A DNA stretch of 8,211 bases. It comes from Candidatus Pelearchaeum sp. (GTDB taxonomy: Archaea; Thermoproteota; Nitrososphaeria_A; Caldarchaeales; Caldarchaeaceae). The notes below the pieces were generated by a model. That model worked only from the letters and a program-made list of their open reading frames with translations. It did not search any database and was not told where the DNA came from. Where the stretch lies: the NCBI GenBank assembly GCA_015520425.1, contig WAQC01000038.1, positions 1-8,211 of the forward strand, read 5' to 3'. A program made the translations under genes and the position numbers. Position 1 is the first letter of the stretch. Every line of letters starts with the position of its first letter. This document shows, one piece after another, positions 1-5,790 of this stretch.

Positions 1-213
1 CTGGTTCCCAGTAAGGGCGCCCATAGCAGAGATGTACGGCAAGGTAGCGAGCTGGCGCCAGAACTTCTCAGCGCCCAGCCTGGCTACCGTGTATTCAATC
101 TTAAGCGAGCCACGCAGCCTGAGCACGTCCTCAGGTGTGTAGGGCCGCGTTACCCCCCTCCACCTCTCGGAGCGCCACTCCTCCTCAATTAAGCGTATCT
201 CCGCCTCGCGCAA
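1..213 (-). CDS. aceA: Isocitrate lyase, N-terminal part (cut by window edge)
   Basis: Only the first 71 codons are inside the window. Translating the minus strand from a TTG at 213-211 gives a protein with the hallmark N-terminal order of isocitrate lyase: a charged helix ending EEEW, then WRGVTRPYTPEDVLRLRGS (residues 18-36), then the ARLGAEKFW segment (residues 44-52) and the ALTGNQ motif (66-71) at the window edge. The enzyme cleaves isocitrate to glyoxylate and succinate, the first step of the glyoxylate bypass in the cytoplasm. The catalytic KKCGH region lies outside the window. I chose TTG 213 because no ATG/GTG/TTG occurs in frame between it and an upstream stop, and a GGTGA ribosome binding site lies 7 nt before it (225-221). 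It is transcribed away from the AbrB-PhoU gene. Family assignment is strong from sequence pattern; the start is inferred. Confidence 0.9.
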   Translation of the reverse strand, partial: MREAEIRLIEEEWRSERWRGVTRPYTPEDVLRLRGSLKIEYTVARLGAEKFWRQLATLPYISAMGALTGNQ

Positions 214-220
214 AGGTGAT

Positions 221-275
221 TCACCACCGTGGTTGGTGAGCGACGGGATTGGCGCAATACTATATGAATATAACG
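221..275 (-). promoter_or_regulatory. Promoter and Shine-Dalgarno of isocitrate lyase
   Basis: On the minus strand a TTATAT box (273-268) is preceded by A/T-rich sequence and followed about 26 nt later by a likely transcription start near 244. A second weaker box (CATATAG, about 267-261) could put it near 237. The leader then carries GGTGGTGAA, matching the archaeal anti-SD, 7 nt before the TTG start at 213. The TATA call is by eye only. Confidence 0.45.
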
Positions 276-317
276 TATATGGGAAATGATTTTACATGAA
301 ACTTACGTAATAAACCA

Positions 318-368
318 AAAGTAACATATTTTAAGCCTGCGTCTTACCTATTTGTGCTTTACGGGTGG
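318..368 (+). promoter_or_regulatory. Promoter and Shine-Dalgarno of AbrB-PhoU gene
   Basis: A purine-rich BRE-like stretch (about 316-323) leads into ATATTTTAAG (326-335). A start site about 26 nt downstream would fall near 355-359. That leaves a leader of about 17-20 nt in which GGGTGG (363-368) lies 6 nt before a TTG at 375. This spacing is the reason for preferring the TTG start over the GTG at 354, although a leaderless GTG start at 354 cannot be excluded. Confidence 0.45.
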
Positions 369-374
369 CAGTAC

Positions 375-1409
375 TTGAGAATAGAATACAGGCGGCTCCA
401 GCTCTCTGCTATGGGTAGTTATCTCGTGACGATTCCACGCCAGTGGGTTGAGGAGCTGGGCTGGGATAAGGGCACTAGGCTTGTGCTCGGCCTTGAGGGG
501 GGTAGGATTACGATAGCGCCTGAATCCAGGCCAGCCCAGCCGCGTAGGCCTACGCACACGATATACATAGAGGACTTTCCAAACCGTAAGTTTCTGGAAC
601 TATGCATAAATGCTTCCTACATACAGGGGAATGACGTAACCGAGATTCTCTCGCGCGAGAAGCTGAGGTCTGAGCATCGTAAGTGGATTCGCGACGCCTT
701 GGATAGTGTGGTGGGCGCTGAGATTGCCGAGGAGTACTCGGATAGGGTTATACTCCAGAGCCTCGTTGACCCGCTGAAGTTTCACATCAACGCTGTGGTG
801 AGCAGGTTCTCTGTGGTGGCTATGGCTGTTTATACCGACGCTGTGAAGGCGCTCTACATAGGAGACCGCGACCTCGCGCTAGACGCTTATGAGCGGGGCA
901 AGGATAGCGCGAAGCTCTACCGCCTCCTCATGAGGCAAGTCGTAGAATGTGCGCGGAACCCAGAGCTGGCGGCGCGTATGGAGATGCCAGACCCAGGCGA
1001 GGTGATAGTCATGGCTCTAACGGTGCGGGAGCTGAGCAGGATAGCGTACTACGCTATGCGCATAGCGGAGCACGCCGCCGAGATAGCGGAGGCAGGACTT
1101 GACGACGAGATACTAAACATAATCTCAGAAACACACGCCGCCGCCATGAGCCTGCATAGGAACGGGATGCAGGCACTACAGGAGAAGAGCCTACAGCTCG
1201 CGAGTAAGGTGATAGACGATATGGAGACGCTCCGCGAGGTCTTTGACAGGGGGCTAGATTATATCATGTCTGGGAAGCTCAAGCCAGAGGTGGCCAAGCA
1301 TGTGTTGTTCATCTTGAGGAACTTCAGGGCGATAGGTGGCTATGCTGTTGGGCTCGCGGACAACGCTACGCTCAGAATATTCTCGCGAAGCACGTCATCT
1401 GAATCTTAG
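375..1409 (+). CDS. AbrB/SpoVT-PhoU domain regulator
   Basis: The protein (344 aa from TTG 375; 351 aa if GTG 354 is used) has two parts. The first 45 or so residues form a swapped-hairpin AbrB/SpoVT-type DNA-binding fold: IEYRRLQLSAMGSYLVTIPRQW, then GWDKGTRLVLGLEGGRITIAPE. The rest, from about residue 100, is almost all alpha-helical with two PhoU-like three-helix units (segments around FSVVAMAVYTDAVKALYIGDRDLALDAYERGKDSAKLY and the repeat-like AAAMSLHRNGMQALQEKSLQLASKVIDDME). Archaeal proteins of this architecture are annotated as phosphate uptake regulators. That is family knowledge; no pst genes are visible here, so the actual target is unknown. TTG 375 is chosen because of its SD and because family members begin just before the RRxQ strand. 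The 3' end overlaps the convergent metal ATPase gene by 15 bp. Confidence 0.85.
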   Translation: MRIEYRRLQLSAMGSYLVTIPRQWVEELGWDKGTRLVLGLEGGRITIAPESRPAQPRRPTHTIYIEDFPNRKFLELCINASYIQGNDVTEILSREKLRSEHRKWIRDALDSVVGAEIAEEYSDRVILQSLVDPLKFHINAVVSRFSVVAMAVYTDAVKALYIGDRDLALDAYERGKDSAKLYRLLMRQVVECARNPELAARMEMPDPGEVIVMALTVRELSRIAYYAMRIAEHAAEIAEAGLDDEILNIISETHAAAMSLHRNGMQALQEKSLQLASKVIDDMETLREVFDRGLDYIMSGKLKPEVAKHVLFILRNFRAIGGYAVGLADNATLRIFSRSTSSES

Positions 1410-3296
1410 CAGGGGGAGCGCTAGGGCTATTATCGCGAGCGTTACGCCGTCATCTCCCAGCACGCCTGCCCAGAGGGGTATCAGGCCAGCTACTCCAAGC
1501 GTTATGAGAGATAGCTTCAGCCCTATTGCGAGCATTAAGTTGGCCTTTAGTGTCTTCACAAGCCTCTTGCTCAGCCTGATTAGATACTCAACTATGCGGA
1601 GGTCGTTCCCCATTAGGGCTACGTCAGCCGCCTCTATCGCTATGTCGTTACCCGCTGTCCCCACAGCTACGCCAACATCTGCCGCCGCTAGCACGGCAGC
1701 GTCATTAACGCCGTCGCCAACCATCATCACAGGCCCGTAGCGCTGCCTAAGCTCCCTAACCACGCGAACCTTATCCTCTGGCAGCAGGCCAGCATAGTAC
1801 TCGTCTATCCCCAGATGCTCGGCTACTTCGCGCGCGGCTCTCTCGTCATCACCTGTGAGCATGACAACCCTGATGCCCATGCGCTTGAGCTTCTGCACCG
1901 CCTCGCGCGCCTCTGGCCGCGGGGTGTCGGAGAGGCTTATCGTCCCAGCAAACCTGTTATTCACCGCAACATCAACGACTGAGCCGCGAAGCTCCTCATG
2001 AACAACATGGCTATGGTTTGCCTGCGAATTCACGAATGCGTGGCGGCCAATCATTATCAGCTGCCCATCCGTTGTCAGGGCGCTCACACCCATACCTGGC
2101 CTCTCCTCAGCCTTCACATCGCCGTGGAGGCTTATTCCGCTGGACTTGGCCGCCTCAACGATGGCATTAGCTATTGGGTGCGTTGAGCGCGACGCTGCAA
2201 GGGCTGAGAGCTTTAGGAGCTCCCTCTCGCTAAAGCCGCCTATTGGCTTAACACCAACAACGCGGAGCACACCCTTCGTTAATGTCCCCGTCTTGTCAAA
2301 TGCTACGACGCGTATGCGCGCCATCTTCTCCATGTATACGCCGCCCTTGACGAGTGAGGAGCTCCACATGGCGCGCGTAAGCCCCATCATCACGGTAACT
2401 GGTGTGGCTATCACGATTGCGCTTGGGCAGGCTATTACGAGGACGATGAGCGCCCTATACACCCACGTCGTCAGGGGCTGGGCGAACATGAGCGGCGGGA
2501 CAATAGCTACCAGCGCTGCCAAGACTATCGTCGCTGGCGTGTAGTATCTGGAGAACCTGTCTATGAACCGCTCCAGCCTAATCTTCTTCTCGCGCGCCTC
2601 AATAACAAGCTTGGTTATCCTGCTGACGGTTGAATCCCTAAACGGCTTCTCCGCGACAAGCTCCAGCGAGCCCGTTAGGTTGAGCGTCCCAGAGAGAACA
2701 ACATCGCCAGGCTGCTTCTCAACTGGTATGGACTCGCCAGTTACGGTTGACTGGTCTATTGTGGAGCTTCCAGCCACGACGCGGCCATCAACGGGTATGC
2801 GCCAGCCAGGCTTGACAACCACGATGTCGCCTACCTCTATCTCCTCTACGGGTATCTCCTCAACCTTGTCGCCGCGCTTGACTAGGGCGCGCTGGGGGAG
2901 GAGCGAGGCCATCCGCCGCGTGATGTTCCTAACCTTATCAACGGTGTAGTCCTCCAGCGTCTCGGCGAAGTGGTAGAGTATCAGAACCGCAGCACCCTCC
3001 TCGTAGACGCCTATGGCAGCAGCGCCTACGGCTGCGGTGAGCATGAGGAGGTCGGTGTTGAACGGGTTGCTCCTAAACCTGCGCACAGCGTCATAAGCAA
3101 CGGGGACGGCGACCAGCAGGAGGGCAACACCAGCTAGGAAGTGCTCAACAGGGCCTCCCAAGCCCTGCCAGAGCAGCGCGAGAGCTGCGAGGAGGAAGGC
3201 TAGCGCTACTATAGCAAGCACAAGCCGCGCCGATAGGCGGCTCTCATATTCCTCGCTCTCGCTATGCCCGTGCCCACCAGTCAAAACAAGCGTCAA
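1395..3296 (-). CDS. P1B-type heavy-metal translocating ATPase (Zn/Cd-like, CPS variant)
   Basis: A 633-aa integral membrane pump that exports a heavy-metal ion using ATP. Visible motifs are TGES (186-189, actuator domain), CPS in the transport helix (290-292), the phosphorylation site DKTGT (335-339), the HP dipeptide of the nucleotide domain (373-374), TGDD (481-484) and GDGVND (527-532). There is no N-terminal HMA or CxxC domain, only a short HGH segment (9-11). A second His cluster lies in the nucleotide domain (His 419, 428, 430, 433). In the last helices, K594 (IGLK) and the GDDG aspartates (615-616) match the Lys and Asp of ZntA-type P1B-2 pumps, so Zn/Cd/Pb-type specificity is more likely than Cu. 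The CPS in place of CPC is unusual for that group. TTG 3296 is taken as a leaderless start; TTG at residue 5 is possible. It is divergent from the SCO gene and probably co-regulated with it. Confidence 0.93.
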   Translation of the reverse strand: MTLVLTGGHGHSESEEYESRLSARLVLAIVALAFLLAALALLWQGLGGPVEHFLAGVALLLVAVPVAYDAVRRFRSNPFNTDLLMLTAAVGAAAIGVYEEGAAVLILYHFAETLEDYTVDKVRNITRRMASLLPQRALVKRGDKVEEIPVEEIEVGDIVVVKPGWRIPVDGRVVAGSSTIDQSTVTGESIPVEKQPGDVVLSGTLNLTGSLELVAEKPFRDSTVSRITKLVIEAREKKIRLERFIDRFSRYYTPATIVLAALVAIVPPLMFAQPLTTWVYRALIVLVIACPSAIVIATPVTVMMGLTRAMWSSSLVKGGVYMEKMARIRVVAFDKTGTLTKGVLRVVGVKPIGGFSERELLKLSALAASRSTHPIANAIVEAAKSSGISLHGDVKAEERPGMGVSALTTDGQLIMIGRHAFVNSQANHSHVVHEELRGSVVDVAVNNRFAGTISLSDTPRPEAREAVQKLKRMGIRVVMLTGDDERAAREVAEHLGIDEYYAGLLPEDKVRVVRELRQRYGPVMMVGDGVNDAAVLAAADVGVAVGTAGNDIAIEAADVALMGNDLRIVEYLIRLSKRLVKTLKANLMLAIGLKLSLITLGVAGLIPLWAGVLGDDGVTLAIIALALPLLRFR

Positions 3297-3315
3297 GACA
3301 GAGCATCAGCCACGC

Positions 3316-3331
3316 TAATATAAGTTTTTTC
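3316..3331 (-). promoter_or_regulatory. Core promoter of the metal ATPase gene
   Basis: On the minus strand GAAAAAAC (3331-3324, BRE-like) runs directly into TTATATTA (3323-3316). The box centre is about 24-26 nt from the TTG at 3296 and no Shine-Dalgarno precedes that TTG, so the mRNA is probably leaderless. Confidence 0.55.
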
Positions 3332-3348
3332 TTCAATTGATAATTGAA
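3332..3348. promoter_or_regulatory. 17-bp perfect palindrome, candidate shared operator
   Basis: TTCAATT-GAT-AATTGAA is a perfect inverted repeat with 7-bp arms and a 3-bp spacer. It lies in the 103-bp gap between the divergent metal ATPase and SCO genes. It abuts the BRE/TATA of the ATPase promoter on one side and lies just upstream of the likely SCO TATA element on the other. Such placement fits a dimeric winged-helix or similar regulator acting on both promoters. The regulator is not encoded in the window. Confidence 0.5.
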
Positions 3349-3350
3349 CG

Positions 3351-3393
3351 AATAAGCTTAAGAGCATCAAGTCGGACTCACTATTAGCTGGAG
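3351..3393 (+). promoter_or_regulatory. Promoter and Shine-Dalgarno of SCO gene
   Basis: AATAAGCTTAAG (3351-3362) is the only TATA-like element suitably placed on this strand. Transcription would start around 3380-3385, giving a leader of about 15-20 nt containing GGAG (3390-3393), 6 nt before the ATG at 3400. The box is weaker than the one serving the divergent gene. Confidence 0.4.
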
Positions 3394-3399
3394 AGATAA

Positions 3400-4023
3400 A
3401 TGAAGAAGGAAACACTCTTCATGATACTGGCCATTCCCATAGCTGTTGTTGCAGTAGCTCTATTCCTTTACCTCACAGCAATACAGTCACCATCATCCAC
3501 AGTAGATTATACGCCCTCAATAGAGATAGCAGGAAACCAAAAGCTCAAAGACTTCACGCTCATAGACCAGTATGGAAGGGAGTTTAGGCTCTCATCCGTC
3601 AAGGGTAAGGTCGTCCTCCTATACTTCGGCTATACCAACTGCCCAGACGTATGCCCACTCGTCATGAGCAAATACGCATACCTGGCTGAGAAGCTGGGCC
3701 CAGACATAGAGAAGGTGGCCATGATACTCATAACCACAGACCCAGAGCGCGACTCGCCAGAGGTTCTCCGCGAGTATGTTGAGCGCTACACGCCGAGGAT
3801 AATCGCCTTGACTGGGCCGCGCGAGGTTCTGGAGAGGGTTTGGTATGATTATGGCATAGCTGCGAAGGCTGAGAAGCCGCAGGAGGAGGGAGGCCAGTAC
3901 TTCGTCGCGCATACGGCGCTGGTGATAGTTGCTGACAAGAACATGGTTATGCGCTTCGCCTTCACGCCAGAGATGCCGCCAGAGGAGTATCTACAGGGTG
4001 TAAAGTATCTCCTGAGCCAGTAG
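3400..4023 (+). CDS. SCO1/SenC family copper chaperone, membrane-anchored
   Basis: A 207-aa protein with one N-terminal membrane anchor (about residues 5-28) and an extracytoplasmic thioredoxin-fold domain. The copper-binding set of the SCO family is complete: CPDVC (C81 and C85) plus the distal histidine in FVAHTALV (H171). The flanking FGYTNCPDVCP and TTDPERDSPEVLREY segments are also typical. SCO proteins deliver copper to, or reduce, the CuA site of cytochrome oxidase subunit II, or act as thiol-disulfide oxidoreductases. Which of these applies here is inference, and no oxidase genes are visible. The length is normal for the family. The ATG at 3400 has a GGAG site 6 nt upstream. The next gene starts 2 nt after the stop, indicating an operon. 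Codon choice shifts within the gene, from A/C-rich in the first third to G-rich afterwards. Confidence 0.93.
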   Translation: MKKETLFMILAIPIAVVAVALFLYLTAIQSPSSTVDYTPSIEIAGNQKLKDFTLIDQYGREFRLSSVKGKVVLLYFGYTNCPDVCPLVMSKYAYLAEKLGPDIEKVAMILITTDPERDSPEVLREYVERYTPRIIALTGPREVLERVWYDYGIAAKAEKPQEEGGQYFVAHTALVIVADKNMVMRFAFTPEMPPEEYLQGVKYLLSQ

Positions 4024-4025
4024 CC

Positions 4026-4571
4026 ATGTTGCGGAGGCTGAGCATCCCCGTACTAGCCGCCTCGTCCCTGGGATACCTAGCCTTCTACATCTTCTTCACA
4101 GGAACAGCCCAATACCTAACAACACCAGCATACGGGATAGAGGGGATACATGTCAAGCTTATGAGCATAGAGACGCAAACATACACAGGCCCCATACTCC
4201 AGCTCATAGGCGACGGCTACCTAATAACGGTCAGGCTAATCCCCGCAGCGATAGGCGCTGTCCTCGCCGCGCTGGTCGGCGTCAACGTCTCTATACTCTG
4301 GTATCTCTACCGCGCGAAGAGTCTCAAGACGTGTCTATTGGGGGGAGGCGCTGGTGGTGCTGGAGCGCTGATAGCAAACCTAGCCTGCTTCTCCTACCTC
4401 TGCTGCGGCTGGGCGCCGTCGCTCATAATACTCGGAACAGCATTCACCGCAGCCTTCGGAACAGCAATATCCGCAATAGCCATAGCCCTACTCACAATAA
4501 ACGCCATAATCCTAGCAAAGAGAATGAACGCAGCAACCATGCCCAGAGTAAATGCTAATTTAGAGGCATAG
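4026..4571 (+). CDS. Small Cys-containing polytopic membrane protein, SCO operon partner
   Basis: I do not recognise this 181-aa protein as a named family. It has four or five hydrophobic segments, roughly residues 5-26, 66-96, 110-127, 130-150 and 148-165. A loop around residues 30-65 after the first segment probably faces outside. A glycine-rich stretch (GGGAGGAG, 106-113) leads into a helix ending ACFSYLCCGW, with Cys 121, 126 and 127; another Cys is at 103. The cysteines at a membrane boundary, together with the 2-nt distance from the SCO stop codon, suggest translational coupling and a role in copper handling or oxidase assembly, but this rests on context. No clear Shine-Dalgarno precedes the ATG, as expected for coupled translation. 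The coding strand is rich in A and C. Confidence 0.8.
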   Translation: MLRRLSIPVLAASSLGYLAFYIFFTGTAQYLTTPAYGIEGIHVKLMSIETQTYTGPILQLIGDGYLITVRLIPAAIGAVLAALVGVNVSILWYLYRAKSLKTCLLGGGAGGAGALIANLACFSYLCCGWAPSLIILGTAFTAAFGTAISAIAIALLTINAIILAKRMNAATMPRVNANLEA

Positions 4572-4591
4572 CAACCAAGAAAAGGCTACAC

Positions 4592-5476
4592 ATGCGCAAG
4601 ATAGGTGGAGTAATAACAGCCACACTAACACCGTTCAGCGATGACGGCAGGCCAAACGAGAAAGCGATAGGAAGCCTTCTTGACTACATCCTCGCTGGAG
4701 GTATTGATGGCTTATACATACTCGGAACAACAGGCCTAGGCCCCTTGATGAGCGTTGAGGAGCGTAAGCTGGTTGCTGAGGCTATGGTAACGACGGCGGG
4801 CAAACGGGTTATGCGCATAATCCACATAGGAGGCCTAGTGGTACAGGATATTCTCAGCCTCGCGCGCCACGCGGAGCAGATAGGGGCAGACGCGGTGGCA
4901 TGTCTAACCCCATTCTACTACCACCTAGACACCAAAGCGCTGGAAGAGTTCTACGCCAAGATAGCAGAGGCGACGACGCTTCCAATCCTACTATACAACA
5001 TACCCCAGAACACAGGCTACAACATAAGACCAGCCACAATCGCAGCAATTGTTGAGCGCGTCCCAAGCGTAGCTGGGATAAAGGACTCCAGCGGAATCCT
5101 AGCCCAGCTCATGGAGACGCAGAACCTACTCGGAGACAACTTCGCAGTCCTCAACGGAAGCGACAAGCTCGTCCTCCCAACGCTCGCGGCAGGCCTGGCA
5201 GGCTCGGTAACAGCGCTGAGCAACATAGCACCGAAGCTGGTCAAGGACATAGACAACGCATACAGGCAGGGCAATTTATCAAAAGCCCAGCAAAACCAGC
5301 GAAACGTAGCCCAGCTCGCCAACACCCTAGGAGAAAAACTAATCCCAGCCCTCTACACCATCCTCAACAACAAAGGCATAAACGTAGGAAAACCCAAACC
5401 ACCGCTCACACCCCTAACCAAACAGGAAGAACAAGAAATCCTCCAGAAAACCAGCAAAATCCCAATAGAAACTTAA
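4592..5476 (+). CDS. DHDPS/NAL/KDG-aldolase family lyase
   Basis: A 294-aa TIM-barrel class I aldolase, the usual length for the family. The Schiff-base lysine is K164 in GIKDSSG, the catalytic tyrosine is Y135 in LYNIPQNTG, and the pyruvate-binding loop is GTTGLGP (45-51). The GTTGLGP loop and the C-terminal GKPKPPLTPLTKQEEQE segment resemble crenarchaeal 2-keto-3-deoxygluconate (KDG/KDPG) aldolases. The Arg that bacterial DapA has in its YNVPxRTG motif is absent (Gln139-Asn140 here), arguing against a true dihydrodipicolinate synthase. A pyruvate-releasing sugar-acid aldolase of the branched Entner-Doudoroff route is my best guess; substrate is not provable from sequence. The gene starts 20 nt after the preceding stop and may be the last gene of the SCO operon. 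TAATTTAG (4556-4563) could alternatively be its own TATA element. The last 60 codons are strikingly A+C rich. Confidence 0.85.
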   Translation: MRKIGGVITATLTPFSDDGRPNEKAIGSLLDYILAGGIDGLYILGTTGLGPLMSVEERKLVAEAMVTTAGKRVMRIIHIGGLVVQDILSLARHAEQIGADAVACLTPFYYHLDTKALEEFYAKIAEATTLPILLYNIPQNTGYNIRPATIAAIVERVPSVAGIKDSSGILAQLMETQNLLGDNFAVLNGSDKLVLPTLAAGLAGSVTALSNIAPKLVKDIDNAYRQGNLSKAQQNQRNVAQLANTLGEKLIPALYTILNNKGINVGKPKPPLTPLTKQEEQEILQKTSKIPIET

Positions 5477-5481
5477 AATAA
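5472..5481 (+). promoter_or_regulatory. Likely TATA box of tRNA-Tyr gene
   Basis: CTTAAAATAA overlaps the aldolase stop codon (TAA 5474-5476). Its centre lies about 26 nt before 5503, so transcription would start a few nucleotides ahead of the mature tRNA 5' end at 5509. Confidence 0.5.
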
Positions 5482-5508
5482 ACCAAAAGACAAAACGCAG
5501 AGAGGACA

Positions 5509-5643
5509 CCCGCGGTAGCTCAGCCTGGTAGAGCGCCCGGCTGTAGAAGGCCAGCCAAGCGGCTGAGCCGCTAGTAACAGCGCTACCAGGCACAAAATAC
5601 GGAGACCGGGTGGTCGCAGGTTCAAATCCTGCCCGCGGGACCA
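5509..5643 (+). tRNA. tRNA-Tyr (anticodon GTA) with 58-nt intron
   Basis: All arms can be drawn. The acceptor CCCGCGG (5509-5515) pairs with CCGCGGG (5633-5639). D stem GCTC/GAGC is 5518-5521/5531-5534. Anticodon stem CCCGG/CCGGG is 5536-5540/5606-5610. T stem GCAGG/CCTGC is 5616-5620/5628-5632, with loop TTCAAAT. The discriminator is A5640 and CCA is encoded at 5641-5643. The anticodon loop reads C-T-GTA-G-A once 5547-5604 is removed, so the anticodon is GTA (5543-5545). C1-G72 with A73 is the archaeal tyrosine identity set. Mature length is 77 nt including CCA. Confidence 0.96.
5547..5604 (+). other. tRNA intron at position 37/38 with BHB splice motif
   Basis: The 58-nt intron interrupts the anticodon loop between G37 and A38. 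A bulge-helix-bulge core can be written out: outer helix is the anticodon stem; 3-nt bulge AGA (5545-5547) cut after G5546; 4-bp helix CTGT (5541-5544) with ACGG (5599-5602), including one U-G pair; 3-nt bulge AGA (5603-5605) cut after G5604. The inner helix is poor, so this is a relaxed hBH type. Inside, AGCGGC (5558-5563) and GCCGCT (5567-5572) form a hairpin. CTACCAGGC (5583-5591) is the exact complement of 5523-5531 in the D arm. Confidence 0.9.
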
Positions 5644-5734
5644 TAATAATCCACCCCCTACATTCCAAGGGAGCGCTGTGCTTGTTGTCCTTTGCTGAAA
5701 GTAGCCGCGTGTAGGGTTGGGTTGCTAGCCTCTT

Positions 5735-5772
5735 TATAGGCAGAAATGCCTATATAGGCAAAAATGCCTATA
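5735..5772. repeat. Two tandem perfect inverted repeats upstream of ATPase gene
   Basis: Copy 1 is TATAGGCA (5735-5742), GAAA, TGCCTATA (5747-5754). Copy 2 is TATAGGCA (5753-5760), AAAA, TGCCTATA (5765-5772). Each has perfect 8-bp arms and a 4-nt spacer, the copies repeat with an 18-bp period, and they share two bases at the junction. The junction makes TATATA (5751-5756), which could be the TATA box for the gene at 5791 (start near 5780). The array could then be an operator that a regulator uses to cover the promoter. RNA hairpins are an alternative reading. Confidence 0.8.
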
Positions 5773-5790
5773 TGCGGTTAAGGAATCGTC

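Noticed and set aside
1336..1740. Plus-strand open frame (134 codons) opposite the metal ATPase
   Set aside because: It is antisense to the GDGVND and C-terminal helix region of the ATPase and has a low-complexity Ala/Ser/Thr/Pro composition typical of a shadow frame.
5547..5604. tRNA intron as a box C/D guide RNA, as in archaeal tRNA-Trp
   Set aside because: A CTGA (5563-5566) is present, but it sits in the hairpin and there is no box C (RTGATGA) in the intron.
5644..5734. Possible small RNA or gene between tRNA-Tyr and the dyads
   Set aside because: There is no open frame with a start signal, no stable hairpin followed by T-run, and no TATA element. I see nothing supportable in this stretch.
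5735..5772. Tandem repeat as a CRISPR fragment
   Set aside because: There are only two copies with a 4-nt centre and an 18-bp period. No spacers of 30-40 bp and no cas genes are present.
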